DNA from: Brienomyrus brachyistius
Lineage: Eukaryota; Chordata; Actinopteri; Osteoglossiformes; Mormyridae
Reading direction: 5' to 3'
DNA: 64,000 nt
Assembly: GCF_023856365.1 (NCBI RefSeq)
Contig: NC_064539.1
Location: 13,529,519-13,593,518, forward strand
In this document: positions 13,101-24,800 of the stretch, in pieces
How positions within the stretch are numbered: the stretch's first letter is position 1
Layout of the letters: every line of letters begins with the position of its first letter
Made by a program: the position numbers and the translations under genes
The notes under the pieces: generated by a model
Databases searched by the model: none
The model's input: only the letters and a program-made list of their open reading frames with translations
Told to the model about the DNA's origin: nothing

Positions 13101-14904
13101 TACCTAAGTTATTTTCTATCTTTTTTCCCTACTATCACTTAGCCAGCTTAAGTAGCAGAGGAAGAGAATGCCCTTCTTGTAGCATTTGAATCTAAATCTA
13201 AAAACCCGTATGATAAAGTGTATCAGAAGACTAAATTTGGCCAATTAGGGATCAGCTCCAGGTACTAGTTTAACACCATGTAAAGACACATCTCAGAGCC
13301 TTTTTTCATTGTACATGTATGAGGAGTGAAGGTCTTTTTGAGCTGTTGATAGGTTTTGTAACTTCACTAAAAATGTTCCAGTGTCACTACTGCTAAAATA
13401 ATTTCAAATTTAGAATGAAAATGTCTGACTCCATTTTCTTTGTAGATTGTGATCCCCTTCTTCAGCCTGCTAATTAAGGATATCTACTTCCTAAATGAAG
13501 GATGTTCCAACCTGCTGCCCAATGGGCATGTTAACTTTGAGGTAATTACTATAAACATACATTTATAATATGTCTGTATTGAACCATGCACTTTAATAGT
13601 GATTATTCATATTTTTCATACCTGCTCACTTAATATATCAAAATGAAATGTTTTGTTGTAGAAAATACATTGCTTTGGAATGTATAATTCAAAGGAACAA
13701 ATATTTTCCTTAAATCACGGCATTCCATTTGAACCTGCAGCCAGTTACCATATGCTGCAATAAAGTGAGACATTCAGATTGCAAATTTCTAAATCTTTCT
13801 GCTGTCGTTTCAGAAATTCTGGGAATTGGCCAAGCAGGTCAGTGAGTTTATGACGTGGAAGCAGGTCGAGTGTCCTTTCGAGAGGGATCGCAAGGTCCTC
13901 CAGTACCTGCTGACTGCACCGGTCATCAGTGAGGATGGTATGTACCTTCATACTGGTCAAGGGTAAATGGTTAAAATTGCCCCACTAATGTAGGATCTGT
14001 GGATTTGAGTCTAGCATGTGACCCGTAGCTGTGAAATTAGCTTTCCATTACCCTGACTTCCTTTTCCCTTGCAGCTTTGAATTTGTGCATCACAATGCAA
14101 ATGAGCAACCAAAAAATGTATCAAGACAAGACATTTTTTTTCCCCACCCAAAAGCTCTGCTAGTCATTTACTAATGGAAATTTTGTTCAGTCATTAATCG
14201 CACATAGTATTTATCACTGGAATATATGCTGCTATTTACTCAGTTATTGTAATGCTTTCGAAACATAGTACACCTACATACATTTTTGGATCACAATCTA
14301 CCATCCACCTCTTCAAGTTGATATAATCTGGAAGGAGCTAACGTGTTATGATGGATGGATGGATGGATGGATGCTATAGTGACACTTATGCCCCCCCCCC
14401 CTTTCCGCAGCCTTGTTTCTGGCCTCCTATGAGAGCGAGGGTCCAGAGAACAACATGGAGAAGGACAGCTGGAAGTCTCTTAGGTGTGTATTAGGGTCAA
14501 GCCCATTCATCAATTTAGCACATAACCCTCCATATTTATTCAGTAAGCTGTTATGGTTTTATTTATGCAAATAGCGCTGTATATTGGCAAAATTTACAAA
14601 AGTGTCCCTTGCAGCTGCTATTTTGAGCAGTGTAACCAATCATTTGCTTGTTGGCCTACCTCTGTGTTGTATCAACAGTGTAAAATTAATCCTTAAGTTA
14701 ATATATAGAATTTATTTCTGTGCATGTTCAGTATTAGAATATGTAATTTTTTTAATTAAATCATTAATCAGTTATGGTGTGATAATGATGTTGCAAAGCC
14801 TGTAGCCTATAACGTGCATTTAAATGTATGTACCTTTGTTGAATCTGCATTTCCTTTAACAGTTGTTCCTTTTTTGCAGGTCTGCTCTACTAGGTAGAGT
14901 ATAA
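4185..14904 (+). CDS. rasgef1b: RasGEF domain-containing family member 1B
   Basis: Guanine-nucleotide exchange factor of the RASGEF1 family; the mammalian protein acts on Rap2A and is found on early endosomes. Thirteen coding exons join in frame: 4185-4361, 4486-4608, 4865-5002, 7530-7742, 7943-8017, 9235-9330, 9422-9524, 11116-11195, 12127-12222, 13446-13541, 13814-13937, 14411-14483, 14880-14904. All have GT-AG borders. The product is 472 residues; the human protein is 473. The N-terminal RasGEF (REM) domain spans roughly residues 35-165 and contains LIRKLAALSQYEE. The catalytic CDC25 domain runs from about 204 (LAQQLTHIEL) to about 452, with the core NFNSLMAIIS at 300-309, then SPVSRLKKTW, and PFFSLLIKDIYFLNEG later. 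The end, SLRSALLGRV, matches the family. Introns are phase 0 except those after the exons ending at 9524 and 13937 (phase 1) and 14483 (phase 2). The start is the first ATG after the acceptor at 4178. No break or frameshift is seen. Teleosts often keep two copies (ba/bb); I cannot say which this is. Confidence 0.97.
5003..7529 (+). other. rasgef1b intron 4 (2.5 kb)
   Basis: The largest internal intron besides the first. It holds no clear transposon. Unique blocks at about 6240-6420 and 7140-7330 have mixed composition and a possible homeodomain-type CAATTAAATT site at about 7256, so they are weak candidates for conserved noncoding elements. A short C-run precedes the acceptor. Confidence 0.35.
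8791..8883. repeat. Intronic foldback hairpin in rasgef1b intron 6
   Basis: Two 34-base arms (8791-8824 and 8850-8883) are inverted copies of each other, 30 of 34 matching, around a 25-base loop. Both arms carry the word GACCAAGATTT. All four mismatches are transitions, so some remain G-U pairs in RNA. It is probably a small foldback MITE transcribed within the rasgef1b pre-mRNA. Confidence 0.7.
9525..11115 (+). other. rasgef1b intron 8 (1.6 kb)
   Basis: Contains a G-rich strand region at about 10010-10190, including a G-run at about 10079-10092 with GGGCGG, in which several frames are open by composition alone. No named element is seen. The stretch 10740-11100 is unique and purine-rich just before the acceptor. 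Confidence 0.35.
11889..11962 (+). mobile_element. MITE arm fragment in rasgef1b intron 9
   Basis: The stretch containing TTTCCCAATCTGGTCCTTGG, then GGGACCC and TTTGCTCCCTCCCAGCTCCC, matches one arm of the palindromic element at 63384-63537. Only one arm is clear here. The following 100 bases to about 12070 may be the rest of a longer relative. It lies in an intron and does not disturb the coding sequence. Confidence 0.55.
14351..14372. repeat. (ATGG)n microsatellite in rasgef1b intron 12
   Basis: Five GGAT-type units in a row, 40 bases before the acceptor region of the penultimate coding exon. The same tetramer forms the SINE tails elsewhere in the window, but no SINE body is attached here. 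Confidence 0.85.
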
Positions 14905-16140
14905 ATGCTGAAAGAAAACATTTGAAATGTCCTGTTACACCAGAACAGTGTGAAGTTTTCTAAATTGCAGAGCCTGGCTCTCCTTTGACCGTATCGAAAA
15001 GTACTCAACAGTAACATCAAAGACTGTCAGGATTTTTCTGATGCTCAGACTGAAGATTTTAGGACATTTTTTTCATCATTTGAAAAATGTATTAAAATGA
15101 TTAAGAAATGCCCATTGAACGACATGTAAGGGATGCTCTTTCATGCATGGCTAACAGCTATAGGCTTCAAGTTTTTGAAATGCATCTTTGAAGAAGTTCG
15201 AGTTTGCTGCTGGTTGGCTTACTCTAGATTACAGCATTGTGTGTACTGTGTATACAGTACTGTGTATTGTTAAGACCTGAAATATTAATTAAGCTAACGG
15301 TTATAGTTTTGTTAATATACTTTTTTCTATTTGTAAAAATGAGTACAGTGTTATCTAACCCAATGTGGGTTTTTTGGGTGAGGTTTTGAACGTACGTTAA
15401 ATGCACTGAGTACATTTAACAATTTTATTGTTGTTTTTTGTGAAACCATGTGAACTCCTTATAGCTAGAATTATGCTCCCACATTCCCGATGCTACTTGA
15501 CCTCATTTCACTAGTATTTATGCAGAATGTATCACAAAATCCAGGGTCTTTCCCACAGCCTACCTGCCCCCTCTCCTTCCCACAGATTACCAGAATAGCG
15601 CAAGTGGCCATATAATCCTACTTTATGATGGTCAGGTGGCAGCGAGAGTTTACAATGAATTAGCAGAGTAGCAGTTTGTATACATACATTTTGAAAATAG
15701 AAGATGTGATTCAGTATTTTCCAGTCTCTTGACCCTGACTGATTTCTGTTAATGGGGTGGGACTCTCTTATTTTTATTAATTTCATTGCTTTTTGTTTAA
15801 TATTTATGTGCAAAATTAGATATCTACAGGTTATGTTTCACTTCTATTTAATTTTTATTAGGTGATTTTTGTCAGGCTTCTCTTTCTGTAGTTGTATGTT
15901 GCAAAGATTTTATTAAATGTGTTTGTCACTTACTGTCAATTTTAAAATGTTCAGGGTACTTGGAGTGATATGCACTGGCTAATGTCCTTTGTCAAATACA
16001 AAACCAATGATGTGCTGGTATCCTGTGTAAATAATTTATACGTTTACATTATCCCATTTCAGTGATTTCATTACAATGGGAAATTTAGTACATAAAATAC
16101 ATGGAAGACTATTAATAAAATGTTTTAGAATCTGCCTAAG
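14905..16140 (+). other. rasgef1b: rasgef1b 3' UTR with polyadenylation signal
   Basis: Follows the TAA at 14902-14904. AATAAA lies at 16114-16119, giving a 3' UTR of about 1.2 kb. ATTTA pentamers, typical of AU-rich instability elements, occur near 15517, 15799 and 15846. A Pumilio-type TGTAAATA lies at 16026-16033. Mammalian RASGEF1B is an inducible immune-response transcript, so instability elements would fit. The actual cleavage site is inferred. Confidence 0.65.
16114..16119 (+). terminator. Polyadenylation signal of rasgef1b
   Basis: A canonical AATAAA 1.2 kb after the stop codon. A second A-rich AATAAAA follows near 16200, so two alternative ends are possible. Confidence 0.55.
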
Positions 16141-16810
16141 TGTCTGATCCCTTTTTAATCGATGTGAATGATGCAAAGTTCAATGCAATTCAAACTGAAA
16201 ATAAAATTTACATATTCAAAAAAGAAACCCACCAAAATGCATTCATAAGTACACATGAAGTGTTATTTAAAACAGGAATATACATTCGCTAAAACAATAT
16301 TACTATTTGGCTATTTCTGTTACTTCAGTTGGTTATTTACTTTATGTTGATTCTGTAAATTTCCCCATGTAATCTGTCATTCTGAGATTTTGGTTACATG
16401 GCAGGACCTTAAGTAATTATATTGTTATGTGATTATCAATTAAATATGCTAGCTATATATTTTACATAGAATATAGTCTTGCAAGACTGAACTTTCACTT
16501 CCAAGATGAAATAAGGGAAAACTTTTTGATTAGATGAAGACTTCCAGGAAAGACATGAGGAAATTGTAGGTGAGGGGAAAGTGCCCCCCCTTAGCCCTGT
16601 CTGATGATACAGTTTGATATACAATACACATACACGTGGCATTTAAAAAAATCAATGACCTCGCTAATATATATAAGTAAATGCCCAAAACACAATATGG
16701 ACTTTCACTTCATTTTGTGCTATGGGAACATTAAATTCTTCATCTTGGTTAACATAATGGATTGGAGCTTCAAATGAAATGGAAGTTGAGGTTCTGTGAT
16801 ACGATTATTT

Positions 16811-16829
16811 GCCGCCATCTGCTGGCGAC
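16811..16829 (-). promoter_or_regulatory. CTCF-like site between convergent genes
   Basis: On the minus strand the sequence reads CGCCAGCAGATGGCGGC, close to the common CTCF core CCAGCAGAGGGCG. It sits 0.7 kb past the rasgef1b end. Similar short words also occur in fish repeats, so binding is only a possibility. Confidence 0.3.
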
Positions 16830-16894
16830 TTTTGAATGTAATAATTCTATATTCAACAAAATCATCCATCCATCATCCAGCCTTTTGTGTGTGC

Positions 16895-17037
16895 ATGTCC
16901 TATTATTCCGTATTTATTATTATGTGTGACTGGTTGCTGTGCTACTCCACGTACCTTTTAATTGCCCCTTGGGGGATAAATAAAGTGATTTGAATTGAAT
17001 TTGAACTGATTTGAACTGAACTGAACTGAATTAAACT
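16895..17037 (+). mobile_element. LINE 3' tail with (TTGAA)n-type repeat
   Basis: A GCCCCTTGGGGGATAAATAA segment is followed by irregular GATTTGAA / AACTGAACTGAA units. This is the usual 3' end of a CR1/L2-type fish retrotransposon, without any coding part. The family assignment is from memory. Confidence 0.5.
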
Positions 17038-17225
17038 GAATCCATCCATCCATCCATGTTTTTACTCTGCGCTACCTTGTCCTTATCCCAGGTACATAGA
17101 TGGGAGTGATACAAACACACACAAACACACACACACACACACACACACATTTATATTCTGTGGACTATTTAGAGACAGCAATTACCCTTACCCAGTATCT
17201 TTAAACTATGGTAGGAAACCCTTCA
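17038..17225 (-). mobile_element. V-SINE copy, degenerate, with internal (CA)n
   Basis: Begins with (ATCC)n and ends in the central-domain words (a 'ggactatttagagacagcaa'-like block, then 'tatggtaggaaacc'), in minus orientation. The tRNA head is lost. Where the family carries a short CA-rich segment this copy has a (CA)n tract (17110-17150). Confidence 0.6.
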
Positions 17226-17280
17226 ACAACACTGATCCATCCGTACAAACCACAGAAAATCGTCTACAGTTAAGGTCGTA

Positions 17281-17822
17281 TACAGTGCTCAAGGAAAGTC
17301 TTGGGACGGTTACTTAGTTCTGTAATAATGTTGCAAATTTATTGACTTAATAACAAAAGTCTATTGACAAGCATATCTTTTCTTTTTATTAACTGCCAGT
17401 TTTTTTTACTGATTTATTCAATGGTGTTCTTGCTATTTTGCTATTAATTTCAATTGTAGTTACTGCACCCCCCCCCCCCCCCCCCCCCAGAGGGACACTA
17501 AACACAAATGTTAGGTGTCTTACGTTATTTCAAAGTTACTTTGAACTTTTTAACTCAGAACAGCTCTTTTAGAACTGTAATTTTGGTTTCAAAGTTTTAC
17601 TTTAAAATTTCCGGTTGTTTCTAATGTGTGTATATATTGTGTGTATTTTATTATTTTAGTCCTCGTTGGTTGTATTGTATTGTGACTATTTTTGGGGTTG
17701 TCTTATTTATGTTTTGTTCGTGCTAATTTTCTACCGCACTTTGGAAAACTTCGATTGTTTAAATGTGTTTTAGAAATAAAATTTACATTACAAGAGTCCC
17801 AAGACTTTCTGTGAGCACTGTA
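17281..17822. mobile_element. Nonautonomous Tc1/mariner-type MITE (538 bp)
   Basis: Terminal inverted repeats of 27 bases, 17281-17307 and 17796-17822, match at 25 of 27 positions. They start TACAGTGCTCA, and the element CAGTGC...GCACTG (17283-17820) is flanked by TA on both sides, the Tc1/mariner target duplication. The interior has no transposase frame and includes a C23 run at about 17467-17489. It is probably an internally deleted or captured derivative. Confidence 0.8.
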
Positions 17823-18004
17823 TCCATTTCCTCTAACCTTTAATCCAAGGGCGTCGCTGCCATTAAATCTGAGGGGGACGTACGTGTCCCCCCTCACATT
17901 TCCTAATTATTCGTTTGCGCCCCCCCCTTCCCCCACATACACACATTTAATATAAAATATTAGTTTTATGCCAGTGTGTCTCCTCCACATTCAAAATGCT
18001 TCTG

Positions 18005-18315
18005 GCGCCCCTGCGCTTATCCTACACAGGGACTCTGGAGGTCTGGAGCCTACGGGCGCAAGGCAGCGAACAACGCAAGATGGGACGCCAACCCCACGCA
18101 GGGTACATTCACACACCATTCGTTCACACAAGCACACTTACGGGCACTTTGGTAACTTCAATGTACTTCGACATGTTTTCGGACTGTATAGGAAACCCGC
18201 GTCGACACGGAGAGGACATACAAACTCCACACACGGAGCCATGGCGGAGATCCGAAACATTGTCAAAAGGTGTGAGGCAAAAGTGCTAACTACTGCACCA
18301 CCACGCTGCCCCATA
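18005..18315 (-). mobile_element. V-SINE copy, nearly full length
   Basis: In minus orientation it shows the tail-proximal part (a 'gcttatcctac' word), the 'caaggcagcgaacaacgcaa' segment, the central V-domain ('gtcgacacggagaggacat', 'caaactccacacacgga') and the tRNA-like head ('gtgctaactactgcaccacc'). Diverged, with no clear target duplication. The neighbouring 17830-17960 block, with a 'gtgtcccccctcac' word, looks like another unnamed repeat. Confidence 0.75.
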
Positions 18316-19020
18316 AGCTTTGTATATTAGACCATATATATATATATATATTGCAACTACGATCCCTCAGTTAGTAGAATATTTGGTAGTACTTTACCTG
18401 ACGGGGCACAAAAACGTCGTATTAACTAAGTTACTACTGAAGTACAAATAAACAAATATAGTCGCTACTTAATATACGTTACGGTTCATTAATTTGGAAC
18501 AAACGAGATCAGTATTTCATTTTTGTTATTCATTACTTGTTCCTTTAGCAGTTCACAAATGTTTACAGAATTAACAGATATAGTACCAAATATACGAGTA
18601 ACTGCTTGAGACAAAATATGCGTCACAATTTATTAATAATGAATTAACATGAAATCAGTATGTAAATAATTAAGACTTGTAAGTTCGTGGTAAATTTATA
18701 CATAAGTGATAGAATAATACTATATTTCAGCTTAGTCAAGTAGTGTTACCGAATATTTAATATATTTTTTTCACAAATATTTTTCCACAGTTGATTTAAT
18801 TAACATTTGAAAACACAACCACGTTTTTGTTATCTTTCTTCTTGCTGCCCTGCTCGATTTTAAAACCACATCTACTTGGTTTAATCCCTGGTATTAATAT
18901 ATACTTTAATTGATCATAGCCACATTTTCTTGATTTGTTCTGGAAACATTGTTTAACATGTATAATTGCTCTAATGGGTACCACTTCACAATAAGACTAC
19001 TTATAAAGGGATTATGCATG

Positions 19021-19105
19021 GTTTATTAATAAGATAATTAATTAGGTTGTGTCACTTTGTAAATCATTTATAGACAATTATAAACAAGTTATAACACCAC
19101 TTATA
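19021..19105. repeat. AT-rich dispersed repeat, unnamed
   Basis: A run of TTATAA and TTATTAATA words, including CACTTATAAGTGGCAAA, resembles a dispersed AT-rich fish repeat family that I recall but cannot name. Edges are unclear. Confidence 0.3.
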
Positions 19106-19291
19106 AGTGGCAAAGGGAGCATTAGGTGGTACCTTCTATTTGGCCCCATGTTGCTGTTTCCTGTGGGAAATCCAGTTTCTTCTCACAGTCTAAGTTTATG
19201 GGATTTAGGTGAACTTTTGACATTAAACTGCTCTTAATGTGTAAATGGTTCTGTGTCTGCTTCATGGTAAACTCATGATCGTCTTGATCTG

Positions 19292-19381
19292 GACTGGATA
19301 AAGTGGTTATTGACTGGATAAAGTGGTTATTGACTGGATAAAGTGGTTATTGACTGGATAAAGTGGTTATTGACTGGATAA
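19292..19381. repeat. 20-bp tandem repeat (4.5 copies)
   Basis: Four identical ACTGGATAAAGTGGTTATTG units in a row (19292-19371), then half a unit. The absence of differences points to recent expansion or slippage. Confidence 0.95.
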
Positions 19382-19512
19382 ATGCACCGGAAGTATAGAA
19401 TGAGGCTGTGTGTCATTACTTTATATGTTGCTCTCTGTAAATTTTAATAGGCCTATTTTCTGTTAGTTCCTCATGACCCTCACACACCAGTTCATCCAAA
19501 CATGCTTTAGTT

Positions 19513-19712
19513 CTCCATCCATCTTCCAAGCACTTGTCATGGTCAGGGTCACAGGGGACCTGAAGTCTATCCCAGGCAGCCCAAGCTGGGGATCCCCCCC
19601 ATTATGGGGCTGCAGGCGGAGACCAGCATGACACAGGGAGGAAATGTGAAGTCCGCACACACAGCTCTGGAAGTATGAGGCAACAGTGCTACCCACTGAG
19701 TGACCCTCCTTT
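19513..19712 (-). mobile_element. V-SINE copy, degenerate
   Basis: ATCC-type start, the word 'gaagtctatcccaggcag', a short central domain ('cacagggaggaaatgtgaag', 'cgcacacacagctctgg') and the head end 'gaggcaacagtgctaccca'. About 200 bases remain of the roughly 330 of a full copy. Confidence 0.65.
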
Positions 19713-21587
19713 TTCTTACTCACTTGTTTGCTTGTATGTGACCTCATCACTAAGGAAACACATTTAAGGGGTTGCGTCCAATATGAAACTGTGCAAGATT
19801 AGTAAAGGACAGAAGAAAAACAAAGCAATATTTTTTCCTTTTTATGTAGCTGTCAGCAAGCACCTGATGTGCAGAAGCCAGTGGAAGATCTAGGACAATC
19901 GGACTTTTAAATATGTTCACTGCAGCTCAAGGCTGCCTTCACACAACATATTCCCTTTACTGAATTAATAACCATTTCAGAATGATAAAGTAAAAACAAT
20001 ATTTCAGACTTGGTTACCTTCCAGTGTGGAACAATTTCTCCTTTCAGATTCTTGCCTGTACGCCTTGGAGAAAATAAAAGATGATGCAACCATGAAAGGA
20101 GCTCACGTCTTAAGCACATATTTTTCTTGAGGTGTAAACACGTCTTTCAGGAACGTGGTAACTACTCCAATGTCAGAGTGGTGTGTTCCACTAACCCCCC
20201 GCCGAGTGGCAACCTGACCTTAGTACCTGATCCATCACTGCAATGCAGCGCCAGAACATTGTGTGACACAGAACAAATTCCTTGGTAAGCACACAACTAT
20301 TATATCTTTTCCATTATGGCCCTGGCCTGCAATGAAAACATACACTGACTATAGAGACCCGAACTGACATCCATTCACCTTTGTCCTGCTGCACCTATGC
20401 AAACCTGATAAATCTACTGTTTGAGAACCATTATTTGTTCTCAACCCAAGCAATAAACCTGTCTACATATGCTCATCCTGTCCAGCTGTATGTCAGTGTA
20501 TCTGTTTTTTGTGGGACCCACAGGGTATATAGGCTCGTATTTCTTAATTTTATTTCATTATTGACCTTTCTTCTCATAAACTTTACTTCATTAGCCTATT
20601 AGAGTTCAACGAGTTATGCTGTATGCATGAATGGTTAAAGTTTATAAACACCTTAACCAAAACATGAGATTATTGTATTAATTTTTGTACTTGTAATAAT
20701 GATTTTCTTTTGATTTTATTTGGCCCATATGTGCATTTTCACATGAAATTATATACATTAGTATTTAATTTCCCCTTTTATTTACTTCATTTTAAGGGGC
20801 CAGGAAATGTCTTAATCTTAACTGGATCATTTAGAAAATAATTGACGTTACAACTGAAACTAAGCATTTTCTAGAACTCCCACACCTTTAAGCCTTACCC
20901 TGCAGAGAACGCTACAAGGCAATCAAATCGCAGGGACCAACACATTCCTGCCCCCACACATCAACCTAGGGAAACAGTTCAGAAATTATCTCATACTTGC
21001 TCCTTTTCAATTCAGGATCGTACTTTAAACAAACTTCATAAATGCTGATTTCTGTTTGGAGATTTCTGTCATCAAATAAATACCTCCCTGGGTGAGAGAT
21101 GGAATTTGTAACCCAATCATAGCCCAGATGTTTCAACAGAATAGTCCGGATACCTTCGAGTTCAATCATTAAACAGAATGTAGAAAGAAATTCTGCACGA
21201 AGGGCTGTTATGAAAAATATGTTCCCGGGACTCAGATTTGTTTGAAATATTAGGGAAAGTGGACAATAATAAAATACTTTTAGAATTATTTGAAAGATAA
21301 ATCCGTAAAAAGTCAGGCAAAGATTTACATTGTTTTTTCATTATACAGAAGAAAGATTATGTGCGGTGCATATGTAAAACAATTCAAGCTCCTTACCTGT
21401 AAATTCTGTGCATTAAATTCTTTTTCTGGTGATGCAACAAACAATACTAAATCCACGTATCTATCCATCTTCCATTTACGTATCCTGGTCACGGATGTAG
21501 GTATAACGAGATTATTTCATGAAATAGTAAAGGCTGGAGACAGACCCAATAACAGCTATTTTAGAATGCAAATCTCTGTGTTAACAT
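19713..21587. other. Intergenic, no gene or clear repeat
   Basis: Unique AT-rich DNA. A short SINE-tail scrap is visible near 21455-21495 (a 'tatccatcttccattta' word). Short open frames show no family resemblance. No prkg2 exon was recognised here or anywhere between the two genes. Confidence 0.4.
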
Positions 21588-21826
21588 CCGTCCATCCATT
21601 TTCCAAACTGCTTATCCTACGGGGTTGCGGACACACCTGCGGGCAACTCCAATTAGCCTCAGCATGTTTTTGAACTGTAGGGGGGAAACTGGAGTACCTG
21701 GAGGAAACCCCACGACGACATGGGGAGAACATGCAAACTCCACACACGCAACCAAGGCGGAGACTTGAACCCGGTTCCCAGAGGTGTGAGGTAACAGTGC
21801 TAACCACTGCACCACCATGCCACCCC
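21588..21826 (-). mobile_element. V-SINE copy with clear tRNA-like head
   Basis: Minus orientation, from an ATCC start to 'ctgcaccaccatgccaccc'. Read on the minus strand the head has an A-box-like GTGCAGTGGTTAGCAC and a B-box-like GGTTCAAGTCTCC, followed by the V-domain ('gcatgttctccccatgtcg'). About 90 bases around the 'caaggcagggaac' segment are deleted. Confidence 0.85.
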
Positions 21827-21829
21827 CTG

Positions 21830-24800
21830 TATTAACATGAAGGACTCAATTTGTTCTGTACACAGTGACATACTTCACTTGTCTGTGAAACCTGTTCCTG
21901 ATTTGTTTTTGCTTCTCACGTATATTGATGCCACACATCTATTGGTGATGACTATACTGTCTTGAATTGATTTTAATTTGGTCATATTTAGTATATTTAC
22001 CTTGGTTCAGCAGTTTTTAGAAATGTATTGATGGTTGAATGGATGCATGATTTGTACAGATGGAGGTGTTTCCTTCTTAAGAACTTTTTCAAAGTCTTAG
22101 GTCTATAAATGATGCTGACGAGGCATATATGCAAATACATCTAAAGCTACTAAATCCAATATTAGCTGCCAGTGCATTTAGGGTTATACAAAATTCCACA
22201 ACATTTTATTTGGTAAACGGTGGCATATGTAGCTTTATTGTTTGCTTGAATGGTTCACAAGAAAGGTTCGTTCTCAAACAGGGGAGTCCTCACATAGAGG
22301 TGAGTGTATACATCAGTAGTAATGAGTGCCATTCACAGCTTGACAGGTCATGTGATGGTCCCCTCTCCGCATCGTCCCCACCCTTTCTTCCACACTCCCT
22401 GCCAATCAGCAACCACGTCTTAAAAATAGCCGCTCATCAGAGAAAAAAATTAAAACAATACACAGGCTATAAATAAAACATCATTAAACATTAAATTCCA
22501 TATACAAATATAATGTCATTAAGCTTATTGTGCAAGAATACCATTTTCTCTTAATGCTATATATTTACAGACTTTACAGAGTGGTATGGGGGAAGCTCCA
22601 TTTATAGCATTCTCTGACATACTGAAGTGGTTGTCAAAGCAAACAAAGGTGATGTTCATTTCCATGCATGGAAGAAAAAAAATAGCAATAGAAAATATTA
22701 ATTATATAAGAACTTTTCCCATTAACACAGTTACTACAGATACTAAAAATGTCTCATATTGGTATAGCACCCATACAATCCATTACGACGCAGTTAAAAT
22801 CTAAATTTACTTAAAGCACTGAGAGTAGTAATAGTTTTCTTGGAAACCAAAGAAAAGTGAATCGCTGTACATTTAAATCAATACATTTTTCTGAGATGAA
22901 GCTCTGATTGCTCATGTGAGACTTCATTGTTCAAATACATCCCCACAAAAGAACACTCGCAAAAGTTAAACTTTGTATTAAATGCGAAGGTAAATTCTCT
23001 ACTGGCAGCATTTTATGAAAGTAGCAACATTCTGAAAATGGGTTTGCATTTACAGTGATCCCATGCTTCATCTTAAATGGTTTAAACAATAAGCTGAACT
23101 GCTTTTAGTATCACATAAGTGTTCCATTATCTCTTAACACCAGTGACATACACTAAACTACCTCCCTTTTCCACCTAAATATTGCTCATAGTAAACAGTC
23201 ATTGAAATTTAGTCATTGAAGTCAAGATTTGTCTTATAAAGTTCTCTTTGCACTTTGAAACTACTATAGAGCTGAGAGATTGGTTTTGTTAAAAAAAGGA
23301 AAATAACTGAATTTGATTGATAGATATAAGCATTTCTAGGCATTATAGTATTTAGGTACAACATTTACCATACATGTTGATATTTATGCAGAATGTATGT
23401 TTGTAAATGTAGTACGAGCTGCAATATAATTACTTGCCACTTACAGAAAAAAACATTAGAGCAAGTTGGTATGTTTACAGATAAGATTGATCAGATACCT
23501 AGAGCAACCATGACACATGATGTCATTTTGCAGCTGCGTGAAACAGAACTATACCTGTCGACAGCATGTGTGCATACCCCACGGGCAGTTATCAACGGGT
23601 CTGAGCGCTTCTAAGAAGTGGTCATTCATACACCGACAACAGTTTGAGATGTTGTAGCTGTGAAGTTCAGGTTGTTGATTCGCAAAGCAAGCCCAAGTCC
23701 AGCTTCTACTCAAAGATTGTTTTCGAAAGACTCAATGTGAATAAAAATAAAATGCGTCTAAAGCATTTATTGCAAATAATGAGACAACAAAACAAAACAA
23801 CTTCTACAGCCTAGCCAAATGCATCGAGATGCTTATCAAAATCCATTGTGAAAATTTCTATTAATTATGTATTATATAAACTATATATGTATAAAAGAAC
23901 TGATTAATATTTCATACAATAAGAATCTGTGCTGAAATCTTTGCTCACTGTTTTAGCATAGCTCCCTAGATGATAGAGATGAAGATAAAAATCCCTTTTT
24001 ACATGAGTTAAACCCTAGTACAATTACAAATATTAATTTAAAGTTACCTTTAGTAGAAAATTCTTAGTATCTAAACTGAAAGAAGATAAACTTTTGCCTT
24101 CAATTTGAAAGCTGATTTTTTTTTCTGTATAAAGCAGCATAAAAGTTTAGTTCAGGCTAACGATTATATGAAGACACTTATGGCTAATGAATCCAATTAT
24201 CTGTTTTCTTTAAAGCCACTTGCATCTGTATTTCAATGGACAGGGACAGAAAATTGGAGAACATGGAGATTTCTGATGCCTGTACACCTTTTGTAAGCAC
24301 AAAGGAATGACCTTATTAATGCATGAAAGTGTGTCTGGCCACTGTTTGAATATGAGCTTCAAAGCATCTTTAGATATAATTGTGTATATATAGTTGTGTA
24401 AAAGCATGGTACTGTCTTACTTCATTTAATAATTGCTAATATGTGATTAACTAATATCTGTATATTTGATAATGTTAACTGCAAATAGCAATAATCCTTT
24501 ATCAAATAGTAATGAGAACCATTAGTGATTTTCCAAAAGGCACTAAATATTTTGACTTTGGAATCCATACATAATAGGTATATCGATACAATGATCATAT
24601 GAAATTTTAAACATCATGAATTTTAATATATGCTGAACCTTCAAATTATATTTTAAAAATGCACTGATGTATTGTGACTACAGAGATGTACATTAGGTCA
24701 AAACGTGTAGTACTGGGGTAGGGTAAAAAACAGGGTAGACTGGTCTCTTTCAGGACAATTATGCAGTATAATCATGACATAAAAATACAGTATAAACCCA

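Noticed and set aside
21556..21818. Minus-strand frames reading VVQWLALLPHTSGNRVQVSA and similar
   Set aside because: Translation of a V-SINE; the same peptide recurs at 47334-47585. It is a repeat by-product, not a gene.
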